A stretch of 39,137 bases of DNA from an uncultured Clostridium sp. Lineage in GTDB: Bacteria > Bacillota > Clostridia > TANB77 > CAG-508. A program made the translations under genes and the position numbers. Below are positions 15,705-23,214 of the stretch, in pieces. Every line of letters begins with the position of its first letter. The first letter of the stretch is position 1. The notes beneath the pieces are model-generated. The model searched no databases, was not told the DNA's origin, and saw nothing but the letters and a program-made list of their open reading frames with translations. The stretch covers positions 1 through 39,137 of the forward strand of contig CANSMW010000016.1 of the NCBI GenBank assembly GCA_947648215.1, given 5' to 3'.

Positions 15705-17915
15705 ATGAGAATTGGGGATGTTGTTTCGTTATTTAAGGAATATGCTGTTTTGGGATTGATGGCAATTGTATTATGTGGAGTGTTGTTTTTTGTAGGGTAC
15801 AAAGTGGTGTACCAAAAGATGATGAAAGGGACAAAGACGATTTCAAAAAGGAAAATGGTGTTATATGGAATTACGGTTTTGTATGTAGTGGTTGTGTTGG
15901 GAGCTGTATTTTTAAACCGTGGGAATATTTATGGTAATGCGAATTTTGATTTGTTTAGTTCTTATAAGGAAGCGTATCATAAAATGGAAATATCGCTATT
16001 TCGAAATATTGTTTTAAATATGTTGTTATTTGTGCCATTTGGGTTTTTGTTACCATTTTATAGTCAGAAGTTTCAAAAAGTATATAGAGTTGTTTTGATA
16101 GGTTTATTAAGTAGTGTATTGATTGAAACCTTGCAATATGTAACAAAAACTGGGATTTTTGAAATTGATGATATTTTAAATAATACCATGGGAATGTTAA
16201 TTGGTTGTTGTTTTTGGAAAATAGGATATTGCGTGTATAAAAAAGAAAAATATCAATTTATTTTAGGGTATATATTACCTATGGTAATTGTAATATTAGG
16301 ATTTTTTGGCATGTACATAGTCTATCAAAACCAAGAATTAGGAAACTTACCCTTTGAATATAATGCAAAAGTAAATATGAAATCGGTTCAACTTGAAAAT
16401 AAAGGAAAGCTATCGAAAACAAGACAATTAAAGGATATTTACTATATTACCTCATTAACAGAGGAGCAAACAAGAAAAAAAGCAGATATGTTGTTTTCAA
16501 AATTAGGTACCAAAACTGAGGAAAAAGATATTTACGAAAATACCGCAATTTATTATTCACAAGACCGCAAGTATAGCATTTGGATTGAATTTCAAGACGG
16601 AAGTTATTCTTATACCGATTATTCCCATTTTGGAAAAGAAAACCTAAAAAAGAAATCAAAGGCGAGTAAAGAAGAAGTGCAACAGGCATTGGAAAAATTA
16701 GGAGTGGTTATTCCAAACGATGCTATTTTTAAAGAAGAGGAAAATGGATACCGTTTTTTGGTTCCTATGCAAATACAAGAAAATACCATACAAAATGGGG
16801 ATATTACCTGTTCATATTATGAGGATGGTAGTATTCAAAAAATGAACAATAATTGTATTACATATGACAAGGTAAAAGAAAAACAAATTATAAGTGAGCA
16901 AGAAGCTTATGAAGAAATTGTAAAGGGAAGATTTCAATATGATGAGCATTTCATGGGAAAACTTGAAACAATGGTAGTAGAAGATGTGAAATTAAGCTAT
17001 GAATTAGATACCAAAGGATATTATGTACCAATATATGTATTTCAAGTAAATATCAATGGACAACCCCAAAACATCGAAATAAAAGCAGTTGCTAAAGAAC
17101 CAAAGGAAGTTGACCTTATAGCAGGAGAGACAACGGGAGAACTAGAAATTATATCCTATCAAGGGACTTTTTATGCAAAAGGAGTTGTGGTAAGGCCAGA
17201 AGCAGAAAAATTAACCATAATGCCGACTGTTTCCAATGAGGAATACCGACACGAAGAAAAATTTTATTATGAAAATATGCAAGTTACGAATTTGAAACAA
17301 GGACAAGAAGTAAAAATAAGATTTCATTACCGAAATGTAGGGGGCGATTATTTACATGAGCCTGTCATAGAAAAGGTAGAAATCATAAAAGAAAAAAGCG
17401 AAACACAAATACCAAGAGATATTCTAGTAAAAGCATATAGTTCAGAAGACAAAGTATCGGTTACCATTTGGCAAGAAAAAAGCAATACCGAAAAATTAGA
17501 AGCGACTATAACCGATAACAATGAGTTAAAATACGATTATTCCCTTATGGAATATCACATATATTGCTATAATCCGCCACCAACCAAAACAGAAATTACT
17601 TACACCGAAGAGGGTGCAAGTGTTGCAGGATATGACCCATGGCCAGAAGCTACGAAAATAGGTAACGTGTCTACACAAAATCAATATACGATATCTCCAA
17701 ATGGTGAGTTACCAATTACATTAAATTGGAAAGAAGTTTACGGGAAGCTAAAAGAAGGAAAATACAAACTAACGCTTGCTACCGTAAGTGCGAAAAGACA
17801 GAGCATTCTAAATCCAAACCTTAGTGATTATCCATGTGATGGGATTGTGATTGATATAGAATTTACAATTGACGAGAATGACAAAATAACATATGGGGAA
17901 ATAAAAGTAAGGTAA
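15705..17915 (+). CDS. VanZ-domain membrane protein with large extracytoplasmic region
   Basis: A 736-residue protein. ATG 15705 is preferred to TTG 15699 because GAGG (15694-15697) is 7 bases before it. Residues about 10-200 are a VanZ-like domain with five or six helices (FRNIVLNMLLFVPFGFLLP...LIETLQYVTKTGIFEIDDILNNTMGMLIG). After the last helix comes a region of over 500 residues predicted outside the cell. It contains stretches resembling PepSY/YycH-like folds (EEQTRKKADMLFSKLG..., SEQEAYEEIVKGRF) and a beta-rich C-terminus. VanZ proteins are linked to glycopeptide tolerance but their reaction is unknown. The fusion with a long sensor-like region is less common. The next gene is an HTH membrane regulator. 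Confidence 0.75.
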   Translation: MRIGDVVSLFKEYAVLGLMAIVLCGVLFFVGYKVVYQKMMKGTKTISKRKMVLYGITVLYVVVVLGAVFLNRGNIYGNANFDLFSSYKEAYHKMEISLFRNIVLNMLLFVPFGFLLPFYSQKFQKVYRVVLIGLLSSVLIETLQYVTKTGIFEIDDILNNTMGMLIGCCFWKIGYCVYKKEKYQFILGYILPMVIVILGFFGMYIVYQNQELGNLPFEYNAKVNMKSVQLENKGKLSKTRQLKDIYYITSLTEEQTRKKADMLFSKLGTKTEEKDIYENTAIYYSQDRKYSIWIEFQDGSYSYTDYSHFGKENLKKKSKASKEEVQQALEKLGVVIPNDAIFKEEENGYRFLVPMQIQENTIQNGDITCSYYEDGSIQKMNNNCITYDKVKEKQIISEQEAYEEIVKGRFQYDEHFMGKLETMVVEDVKLSYELDTKGYYVPIYVFQVNINGQPQNIEIKAVAKEPKEVDLIAGETTGELEIISYQGTFYAKGVVVRPEAEKLTIMPTVSNEEYRHEEKFYYENMQVTNLKQGQEVKIRFHYRNVGGDYLHEPVIEKVEIIKEKSETQIPRDILVKAYSSEDKVSVTIWQEKSNTEKLEATITDNNELKYDYSLMEYHIYCYNPPPTKTEITYTEEGASVAGYDPWPEATKIGNVSTQNQYTISPNGELPITLNWKEVYGKLKEGKYKLTLATVSAKRQSILNPNLSDYPCDGIVIDIEFTIDENDKITYGEIKVR

Positions 17916-17992
17916 AAACTACATTCGCTATTTGTGGGGTGTTAATTTATAGACAAATTTGTTACTTTATAAAAAAGAAAGGAGCAAATAGT

Positions 17993-19171
17993 ATGGATGT
18001 AATTAAAATTGGAAAATTTATTGCGGTAAAACGTAAGGAGAGAAAATTAACGCAAGAACAATTAGGGGAAAAATTGGGAGTAACTTACAAAACAATTTCA
18101 AGGTGGGAAAATGGAAATTATATGCCAGATATTTCCTTGTTACAGCCGTTAAGTGAGGAATTGGGAGTTACATTAAATGATTTACTCAGTGGCGAAATAG
18201 TTGCAAAAGAAGAGTATCAAGAAAAATTAGAAGAAAATATGGCAAATACGATTGATTTTACCAGCCAAAAAGTAAATAAAAAGAATAAGACTATTGCACA
18301 AATGATAATTTCCTTTGGAATTGGACTAATTTTTATGGCATTTACGATAGTTCCAGAACAGAGTAGTTGGGGAAGTATCTATGCGGTAATTGGAATTTTA
18401 ATTTCCTGTGTAGGAATTTTCAAAATCGTCAAAGAAGTATCATACCAAAAAAGAATTGCCATTACTTTTGGCTATGTTGTTTTGGCTTTTGTTCTATTAC
18501 TTGGAATTGATTATGCAAATGTACAGATAAACCAAGTACCACCAAGATTTTCGTATTTAATTGAAACAGGGGACAAAATGATGATTTATCATTCACCATT
18601 TTGCAATGTGTATCGTATCAATCGAAATACCAAAAATGAGTACTATATTGTTGATACGAAAAAACAATATACGAGCGATACGGTTCCGATAACGCCATTT
18701 AACCGAGAGAAATCTGGAATTGGCAGTATTGTGCAATATAAAAATAAGTATATTGGAAATAACAGTAATATTAGCAATCTAGTCGGAAAGCTACCACTTT
18801 CGGAATATGGGTATGTGCTTGAAATCGATTCCGAAAATTTAGGCTTAAATGTTCACTATCATGTAACCGATTGGTATATTAACGAAAACCAATATTTAGA
18901 AAAAAGCCTATTATATAATACTGTATCAATTTTTTCGCTAATTGATAATGTACAAAAAATTACCTTCAATTTCAGTGGCAAATCATACCAAGTAACCAGA
19001 AAGCAAATAGAAGAACACTACCCAAACTATAAGGAAATAGTAGGAAATGAGATTGATAAGGAGAAGTTTAATCAATACGTAGAAAATAAAATGAATGACG
19101 AGGAATTTGTGCAAAAGGCATTTCGAGAAATATGGGAAATACACTACGAAAAAAATATACCTAACACTTAA
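17993..19171 (+). CDS. XRE-family HTH regulator with membrane helices and DUF4825 domain
   Basis: A 392-residue protein. The start is ATG 17993 after AAAGGAG. An N-terminal XRE helix-turn-helix (about 3-60: IAVKRKERKLTQEQLGEKLGVTYKTISRWENGNYMPDI) is followed by a linker, three helices (about 100-185) and an extracytoplasmic DUF4825-like domain (YIGNNSNISNLVGKLPLSEYGYVLEIDSENLGLNVHYHV). The design suggests a one-component sensor that binds DNA inside and reads a signal outside or in the membrane. It follows the VanZ protein by 78 bases, and the two may respond to the same envelope signal. The target is not known. Confidence 0.82.
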   Translation: MDVIKIGKFIAVKRKERKLTQEQLGEKLGVTYKTISRWENGNYMPDISLLQPLSEELGVTLNDLLSGEIVAKEEYQEKLEENMANTIDFTSQKVNKKNKTIAQMIISFGIGLIFMAFTIVPEQSSWGSIYAVIGILISCVGIFKIVKEVSYQKRIAITFGYVVLAFVLLLGIDYANVQINQVPPRFSYLIETGDKMMIYHSPFCNVYRINRNTKNEYYIVDTKKQYTSDTVPITPFNREKSGIGSIVQYKNKYIGNNSNISNLVGKLPLSEYGYVLEIDSENLGLNVHYHVTDWYINENQYLEKSLLYNTVSIFSLIDNVQKITFNFSGKSYQVTRKQIEEHYPNYKEIVGNEIDKEKFNQYVENKMNDEEFVQKAFREIWEIHYEKNIPNT

Positions 19172-19311
19172 AGTATACGTAAAGAAGTAATTATGGCAGA
19201 CGTCGAAATAGAAGTTTGTATTTAAGCGAACGGATAGAAGAGATAAAATTATATTTTGCTTATGGAAAAATGAGTAGATAATAAAAAAGAAAGAATACGT
19301 TTTATTTTTAC

Positions 19312-19340
19312 TTGACATACATAAACATATGTTCTATAAT
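19312..19340 (+). promoter_or_regulatory. Consensus promoter with LexA-like box for polymerase IV
   Basis: TTGACA (19312-19317) and TATAAT (19335-19340) are perfect boxes 17 bases apart. AAACATATGTTC (19323-19334), one base from the Gram-positive LexA/DinR core GAAC-N4-GTTC, fills the spacer exactly. SOS control of a Y-family polymerase is well known, which supports the reading. Transcription would begin near 19347, leaving a very short leader. Confidence 0.75.
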
Positions 19341-19355
19341 AATTATGGTGATACA

Positions 19356-20576
19356 ATGGAACGACAAATTTTACATGTGGATGTTAACAATGCCTTTTTA
19401 TCTTGGACAGCGATTGACCGCTTGCATGCAGGAGAAACACTAGACATTCGAACCATTCCAGCTATTATTGGTGGCGAGGAAAGTAGCCGTCATGGGGTGG
19501 TATTAGCCAAAAGTATGAAGGCAAAAGAATTTGGGATAAAAACGGGCGAGCCTATTTATCAGGCACGAAAGAAATGTCCTAATTTACAAGTGTTTCAGGG
19601 AGATTATGCTTCTTACCAAAAACATTCAGGTGAATTATATGGATTATTATTAGAATATACCGACCAGATTGAACGCTTTTCTATTGATGAGTGTTTTTTA
19701 GACATGACTTTATTTTTACCACCAAAAGAAACATTATTAAACAAAGCTTATGAAATAAATAGGAGGGTAAGAGAGGAATTAGGTTTTACCGTAAATATAG
19801 GAGTAGCAAACAACAAATTACTTGCAAAAATGGCCTCCGATTTTAAAAAGCCAGACCGAGTACATACCTTGTGGAAAGAGGAAATTCCCACTAAGATGTG
19901 GGGCCTTCCTATTTCAGAATTATTCATGGTAGGAAGAAAAAGCATTCCAAAGCTTGCACAAATGGGGATTAAAACCATAGAAGATTTAGCCAAACAAGAC
20001 GAAACCCTCTTAATGAAGCGTTTTGGAAAACATGGAAAAATCATGTGGGAATATGCCAATGGAATTGACCATAGTCCTGTGGTATATCAGTTAGAGCAAC
20101 CAAAATGTATTGGGAATTCCATTACCCTACCACAAGATATTTATCATATAAATCGTTTAAATGAAATTCTACTAGCCTTATCGGAACAAGTTGCTTTTCG
20201 TTTACGAAAACATAAGTTAAAAGCAAGTGTTGTGAGTGTGCAAATCAAAACCAAAGATTTTGTTAATTTTTCACACCAAAAAACACTAAGTTCTCCAACC
20301 AATATGACCAAAGAAATCTATGAAACCAGTAAGGAATTATTAGCAAATCTTCATCAAAATAGACCTGTTCGTTTAATTGGTATACAAACCAGTAAACTAG
20401 TAGAAAAAGATCAAGAACAATTATCAATTTTCGAAGAACAAACCAATCCAAAACAAGAAAAAATTGAAGAGGTGATGGAAGATATAAAAAAGAAATATGG
20501 GTATGGTATGATTACAAGAGCAGGTGAAATGAAAGTAAAAGATATGCTAAATATACGAAAAGAAAAGCAAGAGTAA
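19356..20576 (+). CDS. dinB: DNA polymerase IV (Y family)
   Basis: A 406-residue translesion polymerase. ATG 19356 is the real start, because the -10 box at 19335-19340 lies inside the longer open frame. Palm motif ILHVDVNNAFLSWTA carries the first catalytic Asp, SIDECFLDMT the second Asp-Glu pair, then the fingers, thumb helix-hairpin-helix (GIKTIEDLAK) and little-finger domain. Near the C-terminus QEQLSIF resembles a beta-clamp binding motif. In place of the usual steric-gate neighbourhood it reads VNNAFLSW, the variant group of Firmicute DinB/UmuC proteins. It is probably induced by DNA damage through the LexA-like box. Confidence 0.92.
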   Translation: MERQILHVDVNNAFLSWTAIDRLHAGETLDIRTIPAIIGGEESSRHGVVLAKSMKAKEFGIKTGEPIYQARKKCPNLQVFQGDYASYQKHSGELYGLLLEYTDQIERFSIDECFLDMTLFLPPKETLLNKAYEINRRVREELGFTVNIGVANNKLLAKMASDFKKPDRVHTLWKEEIPTKMWGLPISELFMVGRKSIPKLAQMGIKTIEDLAKQDETLLMKRFGKHGKIMWEYANGIDHSPVVYQLEQPKCIGNSITLPQDIYHINRLNEILLALSEQVAFRLRKHKLKASVVSVQIKTKDFVNFSHQKTLSSPTNMTKEIYETSKELLANLHQNRPVRLIGIQTSKLVEKDQEQLSIFEEQTNPKQEKIEEVMEDIKKKYGYGMITRAGEMKVKDMLNIRKEKQE

Positions 20577-20637
20577 ATGACCTAAGTTAGAAGTTTTACC
20601 CTTACCAATAGGATATGGTTTACCATAAATGAAAAAC

Positions 20638-20694
20638 TTGTCACCAAAAAAGGACAGCTTCATATAATATACTATAACGATTTTTTAAATCGTT
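20638..20694 (+). promoter_or_regulatory. Promoter and leader hairpin of the Cys-rich membrane peptide
   Basis: TTGTCA (20638-20643) and TATAAT (20663-20668) are 19 bases apart. An 8-bp hairpin, AACGATTT/AAATCGTT with loop TTT (20676-20694), forms near the start of the message and ends just before the AGGAGG ribosome binding site. It may stabilise the RNA or affect translation. Confidence 0.5.
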
Positions 20695-20711
20695 GTAGGA
20701 GGTGAAATAAA

Positions 20712-20975
20712 ATGGATATGGAACCAAAATGTTATTATGAAGAGCCAAAATGTTGTCATAAAAATAAAAAGTGTTGTGTTGATTTAATTTTAACAATTTT
20801 ATTAGTAGCATTTGCATTTACACTAGGATTAATTATAGGAGCAGTTGCAGGAGTATTAGTTCTTTTAGGATTAGCTGCTGTTATTGCCATTGCAGTTATA
20901 TTAGGATTATTAATTGTACTAAGAATTGTTGCTTTAGTATGTGCTAAAAAAGAAAAGAAATGTTGTTGTAGATAA
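20712..20975 (+). CDS. Small Cys-rich membrane protein of unknown function
   Basis: An 87-residue protein starting after a strong AGGAGGTGA. The N-terminus KCYYEEPKCCHKNKKCC has five cysteines in three clusters. Two hydrophobic helices fill residues about 24-76 with many Gly/Ala/Val/Leu. The C-terminus is CAKKEKKCCCR, with four more cysteines. Both ends are predicted on the same side, probably the cytoplasm given the lysines. Such Cys pairs could bind metal or be acylated. I do not recognise the family. It has its own promoter and a downstream hairpin, so it is probably a real single gene. Confidence 0.75.
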   Translation: MDMEPKCYYEEPKCCHKNKKCCVDLILTILLVAFAFTLGLIIGAVAGVLVLLGLAAVIAIAVILGLLIVLRIVALVCAKKEKKCCCR

Positions 20976-20984
20976 GGGCAAAAA

Positions 20985-21004
20985 CGTGTATCGTAAGATA
21001 CACG
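20985..21004. terminator. Hairpin after the Cys-rich gene
   Basis: CGTGTATC/GATACACG is an 8-bp stem with a GTAA tetraloop. There is no T-run on the plus strand (AAAAA precedes it, giving a T-run on the minus strand), so it is a weak forward terminator or an RNA-stabilising stem. Confidence 0.45.
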
Positions 21005-21054
21005 CTACATAAGAAAAAAACAAAAAAGAAATATAAAAATTCTATAAAAAACGA

Positions 21055-21083
21055 TTGCAAAAAAGTGGGGTTTTATATATAAT
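21055..21083 (+). promoter_or_regulatory. Promoter of folD
   Basis: TTGCAA (21055-21060) and TATAAT (21078-21083) are 17 bases apart, 27 bases before the folD ATG. Confidence 0.65.
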
Positions 21084-21109
21084 AAGAAAAAACCAAAGGG
21101 GTAAAGAAA

Positions 21110-21952
21110 ATGGAAATAATAGATGGGAAAGAGTTAGCAGGAACCATACGTACAGAGTTAAAACAAGAAGTAGAAAGTATAAAGAAAAAGGGAGTTCAAC
21201 CCAAATTAGCAGTGATTATGGTAGGAGAGGATAAGGCATCAGCGGTATATGTTCGTAATAAATCCAAGGCATGTAATGAAGTTGGGGTTGAATATGAGGA
21301 ATTCTTGTTACCAACCGAAACCACGATGGACAAGCTACTTGGCTTAATTGAAACATTGAACCAAGATACCAATATTGATGGAATTCTATTACAAAGCCCA
21401 ATTCCAAAACACTTAGATATAGATGAAGCGTTTCGTGCCATTGACCCCAAAAAAGATGTGGATGGATTTCATCCAGTTAATGTAGGAAAATTAAGTTTAA
21501 ATCAAGATTGTTTTGTGTCTTGTACACCATTTGGTATTATAAAAATGTTAGAAACCTACCATGTGCCAATTGAAGGAAAGCATGCGGTAATTATTGGAAG
21601 AAGTAATATTGTAGGAAAACCATTAATTCAATGTTTATTAAATAAAAATGCAACGGTTACCATTTGCCATTCCAAAACCCAAAATTTAGAAGAAGTAACC
21701 AAACAAGCGGATATTCTAATTGCAGCAATTGGAAAACCAGAATTTGTAACCGCAAACATGGTAAAAGAAGGTGCAACCGTAATTGATGTTGGAATAAACC
21801 GAACAGAGGATGGAAAGTTAGTAGGAGATGTTAATTTTGAAGAAGTATCAAAAAAAGCATCATACATAACACCAGTACCAGGTGGAGTAGGACCAATGAC
21901 AGTAGCCATGCTTATGACAAACGTAGTAAAAGCAGCAAAAAATAGAAAATAA
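21110..21952 (+). CDS. folD: Methylenetetrahydrofolate dehydrogenase/cyclohydrolase
   Basis: A 280-residue bifunctional enzyme that oxidises 5,10-methylene-THF to methenyl-THF and hydrolyses that to 10-formyl-THF, supplying purine synthesis. Motifs: VYVRNKSKACNEVGV with catalytic Lys51, DGILLQSPIPKHLD, DPKKDVDGFHPVNVGKL, the Rossmann site GRSNIVGKP, and the closing TPVPGGVGPMTVAMLM. Length is normal. AAAGGGG precedes ATG 21110. It has its own promoter and a strong terminator; the dprA gene follows. Confidence 0.96.
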   Translation: MEIIDGKELAGTIRTELKQEVESIKKKGVQPKLAVIMVGEDKASAVYVRNKSKACNEVGVEYEEFLLPTETTMDKLLGLIETLNQDTNIDGILLQSPIPKHLDIDEAFRAIDPKKDVDGFHPVNVGKLSLNQDCFVSCTPFGIIKMLETYHVPIEGKHAVIIGRSNIVGKPLIQCLLNKNATVTICHSKTQNLEEVTKQADILIAAIGKPEFVTANMVKEGATVIDVGINRTEDGKLVGDVNFEEVSKKASYITPVPGGVGPMTVAMLMTNVVKAAKNRK

Positions 21953-21973
21953 TTACATATAAAAAATAAAAAA

Positions 21974-22013
21974 AGTCGATGGGAGCGATTTTACGCTCTC
22001 GTTGGCTTTTTTT
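21974..22013 (+). terminator. Rho-independent terminator of folD
   Basis: AGTCGATGGGAGCG pairs with CGCTCTCGTTGGCT over 14 positions (with G-U pairs), loop ATTTTA, followed by seven T. It ends 20 bases before the dprA start. Confidence 0.85.
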
Positions 22014-22032
22014 GCGTATAAGGAGGTATCAT

Positions 22033-22894
22033 ATGGAAGAACAAGAATATTGGATTTGGTTATCGAGAATTGAAGGATTAGGTCCAATTAAAATGAAAGA
22101 ATTATTAGAAAAATACCAAACACCAAAACAAATTTGGAATTTAACAAAAGAAGAATTAATACAAACAAAGGGAATTGGTGAGAAAATAGCAAATCAAATA
22201 TTAGAAGGACAATATAGGCAGAATTTAAAGGAATATTCTGCCTATATGAACCAGTATCATATTGGGTTAATAACCATATTAGATAAAGATTATCCAGAAA
22301 GTTTAAAACATATTTACGATACACCAATCATATTATTTTATAAAGGAAACCGAGAATTATTAAAACATTCATATAAAATAGCAATGGTAGGAGCTAGAGA
22401 ATGTAGTAATTATGGAAAACAAGTTAGTCTTCAGTTTTCCTATGAACTTGCCAAAAATGATGTATGTATTGTAAGTGGTATGGCAAAAGGAATTGACGCC
22501 TATTCTCATATGGGATGTTTACAAGCAAAAGGAAAAACGATTGCTGTTTTAGGAAATGGACTAGACCAGATTTACCCAAAAGAAAATAGTAGATTATATG
22601 AGCAAATTTTACAAACAGGTGGCTTAATCTTATCTGAATATATTATAGGTACCAAACCAAACAAATTAAACTTTCCAGCAAGAAACCGCATTATTAGCGG
22701 ATTATCAAAAGGCGTAATTGTAGTAGAAGCAAAACAAAAAAGTGGCACCTTAAATACGGTCGATTTTGCTTTAGACCAAGGAAAAGAGGTGTTTGTTGTG
22801 CCACGGGAACATTACTAGCAAAAACTCATTTGGAACCAATGAATTACTAAAACAAGGAGCAAAATGTATTACCTGTATAGAAGATACATTATAG
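22033..22894 (+). CDS. dprA: DNA processing protein DprA with +1 frameshift at CGG
   Basis: DprA loads RecA on incoming single-stranded DNA. The start is ATG 22033 after AGGAGG. An N-terminal helix-hairpin-helix-like part (IEGLGPIKMKELLEKY, TKGIGEKIA) precedes the Rossmann core: MVGARECSNYG, VSGMAKGIDAYSHMG, VLGNGLDQIYPKEN, FPARNRIISGLS, SGTLNTVDFALDQGKEVFVVP. There the frame meets CGG at 22804 and would end three residues after it (EHY, then stop). Skipping C22804 gives VPGNITSKNSFGTNELLKQGAKCITCIEDTL, the normal end, stopping at 22894 (286 residues). The family has a conserved VPG at this site. The unshifted form lacks about 29 residues of the fold. Confidence 0.88.
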
Positions 22895-22911
22895 CATACG
22901 AAGGCATACAA

Positions 22912-23032
22912 GAGAGCCCCTTTAACAAGGGGGCTGTCAGCGATAGCTAACTGGGGGTTCTTCTAAGAAGCATTAAGAACCCTCCGTCAGGACTTCGTCC
23001 TGCCACCTCCCTTGTTAAAGGAGGTTTCTTGC
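22912..23032. repeat. Palindromic MITE-like repeat
   Basis: A GC-rich block in AT-rich surroundings. The left arm (CCCCTTTAACAAGGGGGCTG...GGGGGTTCTT) and right arm (AAGAACCCTCC...CCTCCCTTGTTAAAGGAGG) form a long imperfect inverted repeat of about 120 bases; each tip is itself a hairpin. Similar elements with arms reading TTTAACAAGGG are scattered in gut Firmicute genomes, from memory. No open frame is inside. The remainder of 22895-23214 holds only a weak promoter-like TATAAT at 23127 before the PBP gene. Confidence 0.7.
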
Positions 23033-23214
23033 AAGTTCTTCGAAGATTTAGCAAGTTTAAGTCTGAACAGTAACTACATTTCATTAAAAATTTCTTAAAA
23101 CCCTTTATCTTTTTTCAATAATGTAATATAATTGTCATATGTATTTTTTTACAGAGGATAAAACAGAAATAAAAGAAACACACAAGACAGAATTACAAAG
23201 GAGGATATTATTGA

